Source of the DNA: Microbacterium karelineae
GTDB lineage: Bacteria > Actinomycetota > Actinomycetes > Actinomycetales > Microbacteriaceae
NCBI RefSeq assembly: GCF_009745985.1
Contig: NZ_WFIX01000190.1
Location: 248,001-312,000, forward strand
Reading direction: 5' to 3'
DNA length: 64,000 bases
Part shown: positions 51,700-61,942 of the stretch, piece after piece
Layout: the number at the start of each line of letters is the position of its first letter
How positions within the stretch are numbered: position 1 is the first letter of the stretch
Program-made: the position numbers and the translations under genes
Notes under the pieces: generated by a model
Database searches by the model: none
What the model was told of the DNA's origin: nothing
What the model saw: the letters and a program-made list of their open reading frames with translations, nothing else

Positions 51700-53464
51700 C
51701 GCCAGGGCGATAGCGCCTGTTTCTGCTCGTCGGTGGCGCGGTCGCGATCAACGCGCCCTCCTCCACCAGCACCCTCAGCCGCGGTCTCACCGTCGGCAAG
51801 GTGCGCTGCACACGCGCGGCGATCGAATGCACGTCCAGCTCCCCCGCGTCTCGGACAGCGGATATGATCCGCTCATCGAGCTCCGTGCGCGAGCTGAGCG
51901 GCCCGATCCCCTCGAGGAGATCGAGCTCAGCCTCCCGCGACGCCAGCCGTTCGCCGACTCGGTAGGCCTGCCCCAGGTGCAGCGGATAGCCCAGCCAGCG
52001 CTGCTCCGTCAGTCGACGCAGCAGCGACTCGGCATCTCGACAGTCCATTCCAAAGGTCGTGCGAAGCACGTGAATGTCCACTGGCACCCCTCTGTGAACG
52101 AGCACCAGGACTCTCTGACTCTCAGCGGGGAGATCCTCCGCACCGACATCTGCGAGCCACGACTCCTCGTCGGGATCGAGAAGACCGTGCCTATCCAGCG
52201 ACAGCGTGACGTGCGTGGACGTCACGTCGAACCTCGGGGTGCCGAGGCCCGCGAGACCCATAGCTCCCGCCATACGCGGAATCCCGCATCCCCCGTTCTC
52301 CGAGACCGTGTCATCGCGCCCCGGGAGAGGGACATCGGTCAGCAGGCTTGCGAGCGCCGCGTTTCGCGATCTGGATACGCCCTCGAACAGATCGATCACG
52401 CGTCGCCCACCCCAGATGTCGCCGGGATTCGAGATCTCAACGCGATCGGGGAACATCTCGACCCGCACCTGTTCGCCGAGCGCCTGCGCGCTGTAGTCAC
52501 GATGCGCCAGAGCGTTCGCTACGCCCTCACGAATCGCGTCGACAGGGATCTCAGGTTCATCCCGCGCACCGGCACCTCGCGACACTCGGCGCGTCTTGAG
52601 ATTCTCGAGAGTCGCGCGCACCGCATCTTCGACCATCAGCGGAATCGGGCCCTCGAGGATACGCCTGTCGATCATCCGAAGATCCCCGACGAGCTGCTCC
52701 TTGGCCACCCCCGGGTAGACCGCAAACGAGACCATGGCCTGCGGAAGGAACTCCTGCGGGTAGCGCCCGAAGCAGAGGAGACCCGCAACCGTCGGTGTCC
52801 TCTCGTCGCTCGAGAGGACCCTGAGCCGACGCAGAGCGGCCGAGGTGGACGCCAAACCCTCGATGGTTCGCGGTCGGGTACGCCTGATCCTCTCGAGGAA
52901 TCGATCGATCTGGCTCGCATCCAGATCCGAGATGCTTGCGCCGTCCACCGACGTCACGTCAAGTCCGGGCAGCGTAGCGTTCGTCGTGAGGAGGAACACC
53001 CCATACGAACTCATCCGACGGTCGCCATCGCCGACACGCTCATAGGTCCCCCGCTGCACGCCCTGTGAGCTGACATAGACCGGCCGCAGGTCGGCGGGGA
53101 GCTCCTCGATCTCGACGACGACGACAGGTGCGTCATCCACGAGCCCGATGTCCACCGATCCGTGCGGCCGAGGCGTGACCGGTCCGGCGGGCTCAGACTC
53201 TCGGCGAGGACGAAGCACTTCAGATATCGCGTCGCGCACTGCTGCCGCATCGAATCCATCAGCTGGCGCGAAGCCCGCCTGCTCGTCCAACCCGAGGAGG
53301 ATGAGACCTCCGCCACGGTTGCTGAATGCGCTGACAGTCTCCCAGAGCGATTTCGGCACGCCTCCTGCCACCGACTTCACTTCGATCTGCGCCAGATCGG
53401 TGCCGGAGATTCGAAGGCGCTGCGCGACCCCCCAAGGCTCCCTGCGATGTCTCCATCTGTCCAC
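51689..53464 (-). CDS. AlbA_2 (Schlafen-like) domain protein with GHKL ATPase domain
   Basis: This 591-residue protein starts with an AlbA_2/Schlafen-like domain (about residues 15-150: IEVKSVAGGVPKSLWETVSAFSN, then GGGLILLGL). In the middle is a GHKL-type region (IPVDAIREGVANALAHRDYS, VEISNPGDIWGG, GCGIPRMAGAMGLAG). C-terminal winged-helix segments follow (LSSRTELDERIISAVRDAG onward). Such proteins are called putative DNA-binding or transcriptional regulators and also occur in defence islands. The GTG start has GAGG upstream within a heptamer-repeat array. Codon use is less GC-biased than neighbours and GGATCC is absent, so transfer is plausible. Confidence 0.82.
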   Translation of the reverse strand: MDRWRHRREPWGVAQRLRISGTDLAQIEVKSVAGGVPKSLWETVSAFSNRGGGLILLGLDEQAGFAPADGFDAAAVRDAISEVLRPRRESEPAGPVTPRPHGSVDIGLVDDAPVVVVEIEELPADLRPVYVSSQGVQRGTYERVGDGDRRMSSYGVFLLTTNATLPGLDVTSVDGASISDLDASQIDRFLERIRRTRPRTIEGLASTSAALRRLRVLSSDERTPTVAGLLCFGRYPQEFLPQAMVSFAVYPGVAKEQLVGDLRMIDRRILEGPIPLMVEDAVRATLENLKTRRVSRGAGARDEPEIPVDAIREGVANALAHRDYSAQALGEQVRVEMFPDRVEISNPGDIWGGRRVIDLFEGVSRSRNAALASLLTDVPLPGRDDTVSENGGCGIPRMAGAMGLAGLGTPRFDVTSTHVTLSLDRHGLLDPDEESWLADVGAEDLPAESQRVLVLVHRGVPVDIHVLRTTFGMDCRDAESLLRRLTEQRWLGYPLHLGQAYRVGERLASREAELDLLEGIGPLSSRTELDERIISAVRDAGELDVHSIAARVQRTLPTVRPRLRVLVEEGALIATAPPTSRNRRYRPGVSG

Positions 53465-53470
53465 CCAGCC

Positions 53471-53533
53471 TCAGTGAGAGCGTCAGTCATCTCTCAGTGA
53501 TAGCTCACTCAATATCACTGACGTCCTCACTGA
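53471..53533. promoter_or_regulatory. TCAGTGA/TCACTGA heptamer array upstream of the AlbA_2 gene
   Basis: Exact heptamers lie at 53471-53477 and 53494-53500 (TCAGTGA) and at 53515-53521 and 53527-53533 (TCACTGA), with partial copies between. The central pair forms a palindrome TCAGTGATA-N10-TATCACTGA (53494-53521). It spans the whole space between the AlbA_2 start and the stop of the upstream glycosyltransferase gene. The encoded protein may be its own regulator. Confidence 0.7.
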
Positions 53534-53546
53534 CGGGCTGCGCCAA

Positions 53547-54758
53547 TCAGATGAGCACCCGTCGGTAGATGTCGATCATCGCGGCGGTGCGAGACGACTG
53601 CACGAATTCGCGGCGCACGCCCTCCGAGGGCGCCGGAGCGGATCCGAGACGGATGTCTCGATCGACGTCGCGCAGCGTCGTCGCGAGCTCGCGGATCCGC
53701 CCGTCCTCCGACTGCGCAGAGGGCACACGCCACACACCTTCGCCCATCTCGTCTGCGATGTCCGGGTCGCTGATCACCGACGGCGTCCCGAACTGGGCCG
53801 CCTCGAACGGCGTCATCCCCTGGGTCTCGAAGCCGATCGAGGTCTGCACGAGCGCCGAGGCCGCCGCGATCCTCGCGAGCGCGCCAGGGTACGACAGGCG
53901 CCCGAGGAACCGCACCCGCTTCGAGAGTCCGTGCGCCTGCACGTATCGCTCCGCCGCCTCGCGCTGGAAGCCGGAGCCCACGATCTCCACCGGCATGTCT
54001 ATGCCGCTCTGTGAATACGACTGCAGGAAGGGCAGCAGGCGCTTCTCGGCGCTCATCCGCCCGACCCAGATCAGCGCCCCGGACGGCGCGGCGGCCGCAA
54101 GATCCCGCAGCACGTCATCGTCGATGCCGTTCCAGACGACGTCGACGGATCCGAACACGCCGTGCTCCTCGAGGCGCCGCGCGAAGTGCGCGGACGGCGC
54201 CGTCACGGCCGTCGCCCCCGAGGCGATGCCGCGCAGGTACGCCCAGCCGTCGGATCCCGGCCCCGAGCCAGGGAGCGCGCGCCGCCGCCACGCGTTCAGC
54301 ACCCGCAGCGCGGAGCGGGGGAACGGCGTCGTCGCGGCGATCCCGACGTCGACGCGGTTGTGCATCGTGTGGACGACGGGCAGTCGTGCACGGCGCGCGA
54401 AGCGGTGCCCGAGGGCGGCGCCCCAGTAGTCGCCCTGCACGTGCACGACATCGGGGAGGGGCGCGCCGTGCGCCGTGACGCGATGGGCGATGCCGCGGTC
54501 GACCGCCCGCTCGGAGCGGCGGCCCGGCCAGACCAGGGCGTACTCGCGGTCGCCCGGGACGGGAAGGGACGGCAGATCGACATATGCCTCGTCGTGAATG
54601 TTCGTGAGGTCGCGGCCGTGACGCGCCGGCGCGACGATCGTCACGATATGACCGGCCCGCTCGAGGAACTTCCGCTGCAGACGCATCGCCACCTGGGCGC
54701 CGCCCGCCGTCTCGACGTGCTGATCGCCGAACATGACGACGTGCAGGGGGCGGCTCAT
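53547..54758 (-). CDS. GT4 family glycosyltransferase
   Basis: This 403-residue GT-B enzyme has an N-domain with HVVMFGDQHVETAGGAQVA and a C-domain with LIWVGRMSAEKRLLPFL and the donor-binding E-x7-E region in IGFETQGMTPFEAAQFGTPSVIS. It would transfer a sugar from a nucleotide donor to a lipid or polymer. Its start overlaps the stop of another GT4 gene by four bases, so the two act in one pathway, possibly glycolipid or lipoglycan synthesis. Confidence 0.92.
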   Translation of the reverse strand: MSRPLHVVMFGDQHVETAGGAQVAMRLQRKFLERAGHIVTIVAPARHGRDLTNIHDEAYVDLPSLPVPGDREYALVWPGRRSERAVDRGIAHRVTAHGAPLPDVVHVQGDYWGAALGHRFARRARLPVVHTMHNRVDVGIAATTPFPRSALRVLNAWRRRALPGSGPGSDGWAYLRGIASGATAVTAPSAHFARRLEEHGVFGSVDVVWNGIDDDVLRDLAAAAPSGALIWVGRMSAEKRLLPFLQSYSQSGIDMPVEIVGSGFQREAAERYVQAHGLSKRVRFLGRLSYPGALARIAAASALVQTSIGFETQGMTPFEAAQFGTPSVISDPDIADEMGEGVWRVPSAQSEDGRIRELATTLRDVDRDIRLGSAPAPSEGVRREFVQSSRTAAMIDIYRRVLI

Positions 54759-55936
54759 GCGGGGACGGACTCGCCGCGGTACAGCGCCTCGAACGTGTCG
54801 AGCGTGCGCGTGATGTCGTGCGCGGAGACGAGCGCGAGCGAGGCGCGCTGCATCTGCCCGTACCGCTCGCGCGACGCCCCCAGGACGTCGGACAGGCGGG
54901 CGGCCAGCTCGTCGACGTTCTCGGGCGCGAAGAGATAGCCGTTCTCACCGTCGTTCACGAGGTGGGGGAGTGCCACGGCATCCGCGGCGACGACGGGAAG
55001 CCCAGACGCCATCGCCTCCATCGTCGCGATCGACTGGAGCTCGGCGATCGAGGCGATCGCGAACACCGATGCGCGGGTGAGCGCGGCGCGCAGCTCCTCG
55101 TCAGACGTGTGACCGTGGAACACGACCCGGTCGCGGATCCCCAGTTCGTCGGCGAGCGCCTCCAGGCCGGGCCGCTGGTCGCCGTCCCCCACGAGCTCGA
55201 CGATCACGTCGTCGTCGAGGCGAGCGGCCGCACGGAGGATGTCCTCGACGCGCTTCTCGCTCGTGAGCCGGCCGACGAACACGATCGTCTTCTCCGATCG
55301 CGGCGACAGGTCGGCCGTGTACTGCGACATGTCGATCCCGCAGCTGATGGGGACGACACCCGAGACGTCGATCGTCTCCTCGAGGAAGTCCGCGGCCTTC
55401 CGGGTCGGCGTCGTCACGGCCGCGCACATGTCGAAGGTGCGCTTCGCGTCGGCCCAGGCCTCGCGCAGCAGGATCCGGTTCGCCCACGCGGGCAGGCGCG
55501 TGGAATCGAGGATGTTCTCGGCCATCGTGTGATTCGTCGCGACGACGGGGATCCCGCGCTTGCGCGCCTCGCGGGTGAGACCGCGCCCGATGACGATATG
55601 AGACTGGATGTGCACGACATCCGGGTCGATGGCGTCGAGCACGCGGCGCGCGTAGTGGCGCGAGCGCCACGGCCACACGAAGCGCAGCCATTCGTGCCAC
55701 GGCAGCGACACCGCCGGCAGCCGATGCACGACGAGGTCCTCGCCCTCGACGCGCTCGACGCCCGGCTTCTGGCGTCGGTACCGCTCGTTCGGGGCGCTCA
55801 CGTGGACCTCGTGGCCGCGCTGGACGAGGCCGGCCGCGAGGCGCTCCGCGAAGCGCGCAGCGCCGTTGATGTTCGGTGCGAACGTGTCGCACCCGAGCAG
55901 GACCGTCAGCGGACGGTGATTCGCGGTTTCGGACAC
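54755..55936 (-). CDS. GT4 family glycosyltransferase (PimB/MgtA-like)
   Basis: This 393-residue GT-B enzyme has TFAPNINGAARFAERLAAGLVQRGHEV near the start, IQSHIVIGRGL and VVATNHTMAENI. IVFVGRLTSEKRVEDILRA and ASIAELQSIATMEAMASGLPVV carry the donor-binding E-x7-E. The pattern resembles alpha-mannosyl or glucosyl transferases that act on phosphatidylinositol or diacylglycerol. The GTG start has TAGCGT seven bases upstream. It is the first gene of the two-gene operon. Confidence 0.92.
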   Translation of the reverse strand: MSETANHRPLTVLLGCDTFAPNINGAARFAERLAAGLVQRGHEVHVSAPNERYRRQKPGVERVEGEDLVVHRLPAVSLPWHEWLRFVWPWRSRHYARRVLDAIDPDVVHIQSHIVIGRGLTREARKRGIPVVATNHTMAENILDSTRLPAWANRILLREAWADAKRTFDMCAAVTTPTRKAADFLEETIDVSGVVPISCGIDMSQYTADLSPRSEKTIVFVGRLTSEKRVEDILRAAARLDDDVIVELVGDGDQRPGLEALADELGIRDRVVFHGHTSDEELRAALTRASVFAIASIAELQSIATMEAMASGLPVVAADAVALPHLVNDGENGYLFAPENVDELAARLSDVLGASRERYGQMQRASLALVSAHDITRTLDTFEALYRGESVPA

Positions 55937-56014
55937 GACGGAAACGCTACCGGCGTGACACGACCGAACCCATGCATCGGGCCGACATTCGGGGGTTACC
56001 CAGACGAACGGTCG

Positions 56015-57442
56015 TCACTCCTGCTCGGCCCACCACTCCCGGAGGCGCCGCTCGGCCTCATCCTCGCCGAGCGGGCCCTCGTCGAGCCGGAGCTCGAGCA
56101 GGAACCGATACGCCCTGCCGACCGCGGGGCCGGGGGAGATGTCGAGGATGTCCTGGATCCGGTTGCCGTCGAGGTCGGGACGGATCGCATCGACCTCCTC
56201 CTGTTCGCGCAGCTGCGCGATGCGGGTCTCGATGTCGTCGTAGGCCGCCGCCAGCCGGTTCGCCTTGCGGCGGTTGCGCGTCGTGACATCGGCGCGCGTG
56301 AGGATGTGCAGGCGCTCGAGCTCGTCGCCCGCGTCGCGCACATAGCGGCGCACGGCCGAATCGGTCCACACGCCCTCCGCATAGCCGAAGAAGCGCAGGT
56401 GCAGCTCGATGAGCTTCGCGACCGATGAGATCGTCGCCGTGTCGTACTTCAGCTTCTGCAGGCGCTTCTTCGCCATGCGGGATCCGACGACATCGTGGTG
56501 GTGGAACGTCACGGCGCCGCCCGGCTCGAGCTTGCGGGTACGCGGCTTTCCGATGTCGTGCAGCAGGGCTGCGATGCGCAGCGCGACATCGGGCTCGGCG
56601 TCCGGACTGCGCTCCTGCTCGAGATCGATCGCCTGGCGCAGCACCGTGAGCGAGTGCTCGTAGACATCCTTGTGGTGGTGGTGCTCGTCGACCTCGAGCT
56701 GCATCGCCGAGATCTCCGGCAGGAACTCGTCGGCGAGGCCGGTCTCGACCATCGTGCGCACGCCCCGGACGGGATCCTGCTCCCGCATCGTGCGGCTCAG
56801 CTCGGCCTGGATCCGTTCGGCGCTGACGATCTCAAGCGTGCCGCGGAGATCCTCGATCGCCGCACGGGTGCCGTCGTCGAGGTCGAATCCGAGCTGCGCG
56901 GCGAAACGCGCTGCGCGCAGCATGCGGAGCGGGTCGTCGCCGAAGCTCACGCGCGGATCGATGGGGGTGCGCAGGACCCCGGCGACGAGGTCCTCGACGC
57001 CGCCCGTCGGATCCACGAGCGTGACGGATGGGACCCGGAGCGCCATGGCGTTCACGGTGAAGTCGCGCCGGGAGAGGTCGCCCTCGAGAGTGTCGCCGAA
57101 CTCGACCGTCGGCTTGCGGGTGGTGCCGTCGTAGCTGTCGGCGCGGTAGGTCGTGATCTCGACCTGCTCGCCCGTGATGCGCGCGCCGATCGTGCCGAAG
57201 GCGCGGCCGATGTCCCATTGCGCCGACGAGATCGGGGTGACGATCCGCAGGATGTCGTCGGGGCGGGCGTCGGTCGTGAAGTCGAGATCGTGGGTGACTC
57301 GCCCCAGCAGCGCATCGCGCACGGGGCCCCCGACGACCGCGAGGTCGAAGCCGGCGTCCGCGAAGGCGCGCGCAAGCGCGGCGACGACGGGGGACTGCGC
57401 GAGGTCGCCGAGGCGCGCGAGACCGGCGGCCATGTTGAGCAT
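56015..57442 (-). CDS. cca: CCA tRNA nucleotidyltransferase
   Basis: This 475-residue class II enzyme repairs the CCA end of tRNA. The head reads VVGGPVRDALLGRVTHDLDFTTDA (GG and DxD motifs), followed by GTIGARI and VEITTYR, the RRDFTVNAMAL motif, and DDPLRMLRAARFAAQLGF. A C-terminal HD domain carries ALLHDIGKPRTR, as in the bacterial CCA/HD enzymes. TACCCT lies seven bases before the ATG at 57442. In many actinobacteria cca is next to a DUF6049-murJ operon; here a DUF6049-like gene starts 5.9 kb away. Confidence 0.96.
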   Translation of the reverse strand: MLNMAAGLARLGDLAQSPVVAALARAFADAGFDLAVVGGPVRDALLGRVTHDLDFTTDARPDDILRIVTPISSAQWDIGRAFGTIGARITGEQVEITTYRADSYDGTTRKPTVEFGDTLEGDLSRRDFTVNAMALRVPSVTLVDPTGGVEDLVAGVLRTPIDPRVSFGDDPLRMLRAARFAAQLGFDLDDGTRAAIEDLRGTLEIVSAERIQAELSRTMREQDPVRGVRTMVETGLADEFLPEISAMQLEVDEHHHHKDVYEHSLTVLRQAIDLEQERSPDAEPDVALRIAALLHDIGKPRTRKLEPGGAVTFHHHDVVGSRMAKKRLQKLKYDTATISSVAKLIELHLRFFGYAEGVWTDSAVRRYVRDAGDELERLHILTRADVTTRNRRKANRLAAAYDDIETRIAQLREQEEVDAIRPDLDGNRIQDILDISPGPAVGRAYRFLLELRLDEGPLGEDEAERRLREWWAEQE

Positions 57443-57559
57443 GGAATCCAGGGTAGTGGGGACGGCTGAGCGGCCCGTCCGGCAGCCGGGTGCCCGCAAC
57501 ACGATGCAGTCGATCCGGGCGCCCGATCCGCAGGCCCCGTGGCGCGGTACCGTCGAATG

Positions 57560-58612
57560 ATGCGCGCAACCCTCATCCACGGCGAACGAGACATCCGATC
57601 CGAGCAGGTCGCCGATCCCCGACTCAGCGGCACGGGGAAGGACGCGATCGTGCGCGTCACGGCCGCCTGCGTGTGCGGATCCGATCTGTGGCCCTATCGC
57701 GGCGTCACCCCGACCGACGAGCCGCGGCGCATCGGACACGAGTTCGTCGGCGTCGTCGAGGAGGTCGCCGACGGGGTCGCGGAGGTGAAGGTCGGCGACT
57801 TCGTCATCGCGCCCTTCTACGACTGCTGCGGCGCGTGCGCCAACTGCCGGAACGGCTTCACGACGTCATGCCTCGAGCTCGGGTGGTTCGGATCCCAGGA
57901 TCACTGGGGTCACGCGACCGACGGCGCGCAGGGCGAGCTCGTGCGCGTCCCACACGCCGACGGCGCCCTCACGATCGTGCCGGGCCAGCCCGACGCATCA
58001 CTCATCCCGAGCCTGCTCACGCTCAGCGATGTCTTCCTGACCGGCCACCACGCGGCCATCTCGGGCGGCGTGACGCGCGGATCCACGGTCGCGGTCGTCG
58101 GGGACGGGGCAGTCGGCCTGTCCGCCGTGCTCGCGGCCAGGCGCCTCGGCGCCGAGCGGATCGTCGCCATGAGCCGCCACGAATCGCGCCAGCAGGTTGC
58201 GGTCGAGTTCGGCGCGACCGACGTCGTCGCCGAGCGCGGCGACGAGGGCATCGGGGCGCTCAAGGACATGTTCGGCGGGATCGGTCCCGACGCCGTACTC
58301 GAGTGCGTCGGCACGAAGGAGTCGATGGACCAGGCCCTCCGCTCGGCCCGCCCCGGCGGACAGGTCGGCTTCGTCGGCGTGCCGAACGGCGGGCCCGAGC
58401 TGCCGATGCGCACGATGTTCTCGACGAACGTCGGCGTGCGCGGCGGCGTCGCCCCGGTGCGGAACTACGTCGAGGAGATCCTCCCCGAGGTGCTCGACGG
58501 ATCGCTCGCCCCAGGGCGCGTCTTCGACGACTCCTTCGCCCTCGCGGACGCCGCCGAGGCGTACGCCGCGATGGACGAGCGCCGCGTCATCAAGGCGCTG
58601 CTGCGGCCGTAG
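57560..58612 (+). CDS. Zinc-dependent alcohol dehydrogenase (MDR family)
   Basis: This 350-residue MDR enzyme has the catalytic zinc site CGSDLWPYRG and GHEFVGVVEEV, structural zinc Cys in DCCGACANCRNGFTTSC, and NAD(P)-binding VVGDGAVGLSAVLAARRLGA. The ATG at 57560 is chosen over the one at 57557 because TACCGT lies exactly six bases upstream. It resembles IMP dehydrogenase/glutathione-independent formaldehyde-dehydrogenase-like members. It is divergent from cca; the substrate is unknown. Confidence 0.93.
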   Translation: MRATLIHGERDIRSEQVADPRLSGTGKDAIVRVTAACVCGSDLWPYRGVTPTDEPRRIGHEFVGVVEEVADGVAEVKVGDFVIAPFYDCCGACANCRNGFTTSCLELGWFGSQDHWGHATDGAQGELVRVPHADGALTIVPGQPDASLIPSLLTLSDVFLTGHHAAISGGVTRGSTVAVVGDGAVGLSAVLAARRLGAERIVAMSRHESRQQVAVEFGATDVVAERGDEGIGALKDMFGGIGPDAVLECVGTKESMDQALRSARPGGQVGFVGVPNGGPELPMRTMFSTNVGVRGGVAPVRNYVEEILPEVLDGSLAPGRVFDDSFALADAAEAYAAMDERRVIKALLRP

Positions 58613-58625
58613 TCACGCTCACCAG

Positions 58626-58704
58626 CACAACGCAGTCGATTCCCGCAGCAGCGCCCCGGATGGGGCGGAACACGGCCTGCCGCGCCGAGATCGACTGCGT
58701 TGTG
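58626..58704. terminator. 15-bp inverted repeat between convergent adh and ohr
   Basis: CACAACGCAGTCGAT (58626-58640) and its exact complement (58690-58704) enclose 49 bases. It lies between two converging genes and could end both transcripts, although the loop is long. Confidence 0.5.
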
Positions 58705-58715
58705 TTCAGGGGGAG

Positions 58716-59138
58716 TCAGTCGTCGACGACCGTGATGGCGACGGGGATGTTGCCGCGGGTCGCGTTGCTGTAGGGGCAGACCTCGTGGGCGGCGTTGGCG
58801 AGCCCCTGCGCGACTTCCTCCTCGACGCCGGGGATCACGACCTCGAGCTCGACGGCCAGCGAGAATCCGCCGTTCCCGTTGGGTCCGATCGACACGCGGC
58901 CGCCGACCGAGGATCCGTCGATCGCGACCTTCTGGCCGCGGGCGACGACCTGCAGCGCCGAGTGGAAGCAGGCGGCATACCCAGCCGCGAAGAGCTGCTC
59001 GGGGTTCGCGCCGGCGCCGGATCCGCCCATCGCCTGGGGGACCGCGAGGTCGAGGGCCAGATCGGATCCCGCGACCGCGACGTGTCCGTCGCGTCCCGCG
59101 CCCGTGGCCAGTGCTTCTGTCGTGTAGAGAACGTCCAT
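58716..59138 (-). CDS. ohr: Organic hydroperoxide resistance protein Ohr
   Basis: This 140-residue OsmC-fold thiol peroxidase reduces organic peroxides. The reactive Cys lies in NPEQLFAAGYAACFHSAL and the resolving Cys in HEVCPYSNATRGNI, both typical of Ohr rather than OsmC. It opens with the family start DVLYTTEALATGAGRDG. No OhrR repressor is adjacent. Confidence 0.95.
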   Translation of the reverse strand: MDVLYTTEALATGAGRDGHVAVAGSDLALDLAVPQAMGGSGAGANPEQLFAAGYAACFHSALQVVARGQKVAIDGSSVGGRVSIGPNGNGGFSLAVELEVVIPGVEEEVAQGLANAAHEVCPYSNATRGNIPVAITVVDD

Positions 59139-59194
59139 GCCACCAGCCTTCCGCGCCAGGAGGGGATCCGGGTCGACGCAGGTGGGAACTCTCT

Positions 59195-60733
59195 ATGAAC
59201 GAGAATGGATCCGTGCTGAACCCGGATCCGTCCCTCTGCCAGGCGCTGGCCGCCGATCTCGCGGCCGCGAACTTCCGCTCGGAGGCGCTGCGCGCCGCGT
59301 GGGGCGTGGAGGCCGACGACGCGCTGGGCCGATACCTGCGCACGCCCGCCCTGCGGCGCCTCGGCGATCGTGCGGATCCGCCCGCCGTCCTGGCGCGACT
59401 GCTCGTCCTCGGCGTCGCCCAGCCGGTCTCCCACGTCGATCGAGCGCTGCCGCGCACAGGATCCGCGGGGCTGGCGGAGCTCGGGCTCGCCGCCATCGAC
59501 GGGCACGCCGTGGCGCCCACCGCGACCCTGCGTCCCCAGTCGTTCCACGACGATCGCGGCCCCGGGGAGTGGTGGGTCGCCGCCGACCTCGATGAGCTCG
59601 CGCTCGGCGGAGGCGCCCTCGCGGAGGATCACGTGCTCGGAGTGGGCGGTGCCTCGCTCACGCTCGCGGGGCTGCAGCTGCCGACGCCCGCGCGGCGCGT
59701 GCTCGATCTGGGCACGGGCTGCGGTGTGCAGGCGCTGCGCGCGAAGCGGTACGCCGACGAGGTCGTCGCGACCGACATCTCGGCGCGCGCCCTCGCGTTC
59801 ACGCGCATCAATGCGATCCTCGACGGCTCCGACGGGATCTCCACGCGCGCCGGCTCCCTCTTCGCGCCCGTCGCGGGGGAGCGGTTCGACCGCATCGTGT
59901 CGAACCCTCCGTTCGTCATCACACCGCGCGCGAGCGGCGTCCCCGCGTACGAGTATCGCGACGGCGGCCTCGTCGGCGACGCCCTCGTGCAGCAGGTGAT
60001 CGCGGGCGCGGGGGAGCACCTCGTGCCGGGCGGCGTCGCGCAGCTCCTCGGCAACTGGGAGTCGGTCGGCGACGCCGACGGCCTCGACCGCGTGCGCGCA
60101 TGGGTCGAGGCGTCGCCTGTGCCGCTCGACGCATGGGTCGTCGAGCGCGAGCGGCTGAATCCCGTCGAGTACGCCGAGATGTGGATCCGCGACGGCGGCA
60201 CCGCGCCCGGCAGCCCCGAACACGACCGCCTCCTGACCGCATGGCTCGACGACTTCGAGGCCCGCGGGGTGAGCGCGGTCGGCTTCGGCTATGTGCTGCT
60301 GCGCCGCGCCGAAGGGGATCCGACGCTCGCCCGATACGAGCGGGTCCCGCAGCCCATCCCGTCCGAGGGATCCCTGGGATCCCATCTCGCCGACGCCGTC
60401 GCGGCGCACGACGCGCAGGTCGGGCTCGACGACGACGCGCTCGGCGCATGCGCCCTGCGCGCCGCGGGCGACGTGACCGAGGCGCGCCACCACACCCCCG
60501 GCGCGGAGAACCCGACGATCATCGAACTGCGCCAGGGCGGCGGCTTCGGCCGGTCGCTCCAGGCGGATCCTGCCCTCGCCGGACTCGTCGGAGCCAGCGA
60601 CGGCGAGCTGACGGTCGATCAGATCATCGGCGCGCTCGCACAGCTGCTCGAGGTCGAGGAGACGTCGCTGCGTGCGTCGCTCCTGCCCGCCGTGCGCTCG
60701 CTGCTCGTCGACGGCTTCCTGCGGTTCGGGTAG
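59195..60733 (+). CDS. Two-domain SAM-dependent methyltransferase (DUF7059 type)
   Basis: This 512-residue protein has an N-terminal helical domain (about 1-90, DUF7059-like; ALRAAWGVEADDALGRYLR). A class I methyltransferase core follows with RRVLDLGTGCGVQALRAKRY (SAM site), VVATDISARALAFTRINA, and the catalytic RIVSNPPFVITPR, the NPPF motif of HemK/RsmC-like amino- or base-methyltransferases. A C-terminal winged-helix-like part (about 410-512) completes it. A GGTGGGA site precedes the ATG. It may methylate a protein glutamine or an RNA base; the target is unknown. Confidence 0.9.
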   Translation: MNENGSVLNPDPSLCQALAADLAAANFRSEALRAAWGVEADDALGRYLRTPALRRLGDRADPPAVLARLLVLGVAQPVSHVDRALPRTGSAGLAELGLAAIDGHAVAPTATLRPQSFHDDRGPGEWWVAADLDELALGGGALAEDHVLGVGGASLTLAGLQLPTPARRVLDLGTGCGVQALRAKRYADEVVATDISARALAFTRINAILDGSDGISTRAGSLFAPVAGERFDRIVSNPPFVITPRASGVPAYEYRDGGLVGDALVQQVIAGAGEHLVPGGVAQLLGNWESVGDADGLDRVRAWVEASPVPLDAWVVERERLNPVEYAEMWIRDGGTAPGSPEHDRLLTAWLDDFEARGVSAVGFGYVLLRRAEGDPTLARYERVPQPIPSEGSLGSHLADAVAAHDAQVGLDDDALGACALRAAGDVTEARHHTPGAENPTIIELRQGGGFGRSLQADPALAGLVGASDGELTVDQIIGALAQLLEVEETSLRASLLPAVRSLLVDGFLRFG

Positions 60734-60742
60734 CGCCGCTCC

Positions 60743-61938
<1,196 letters not shown>

Positions 61939-61942
<4 letters not shown>

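Noticed and set aside
53471-53533. CRISPR-like array
   Set aside because: The heptamers are short, irregularly spaced and palindromically arranged with no spacers of constant length; they fit an operator array.
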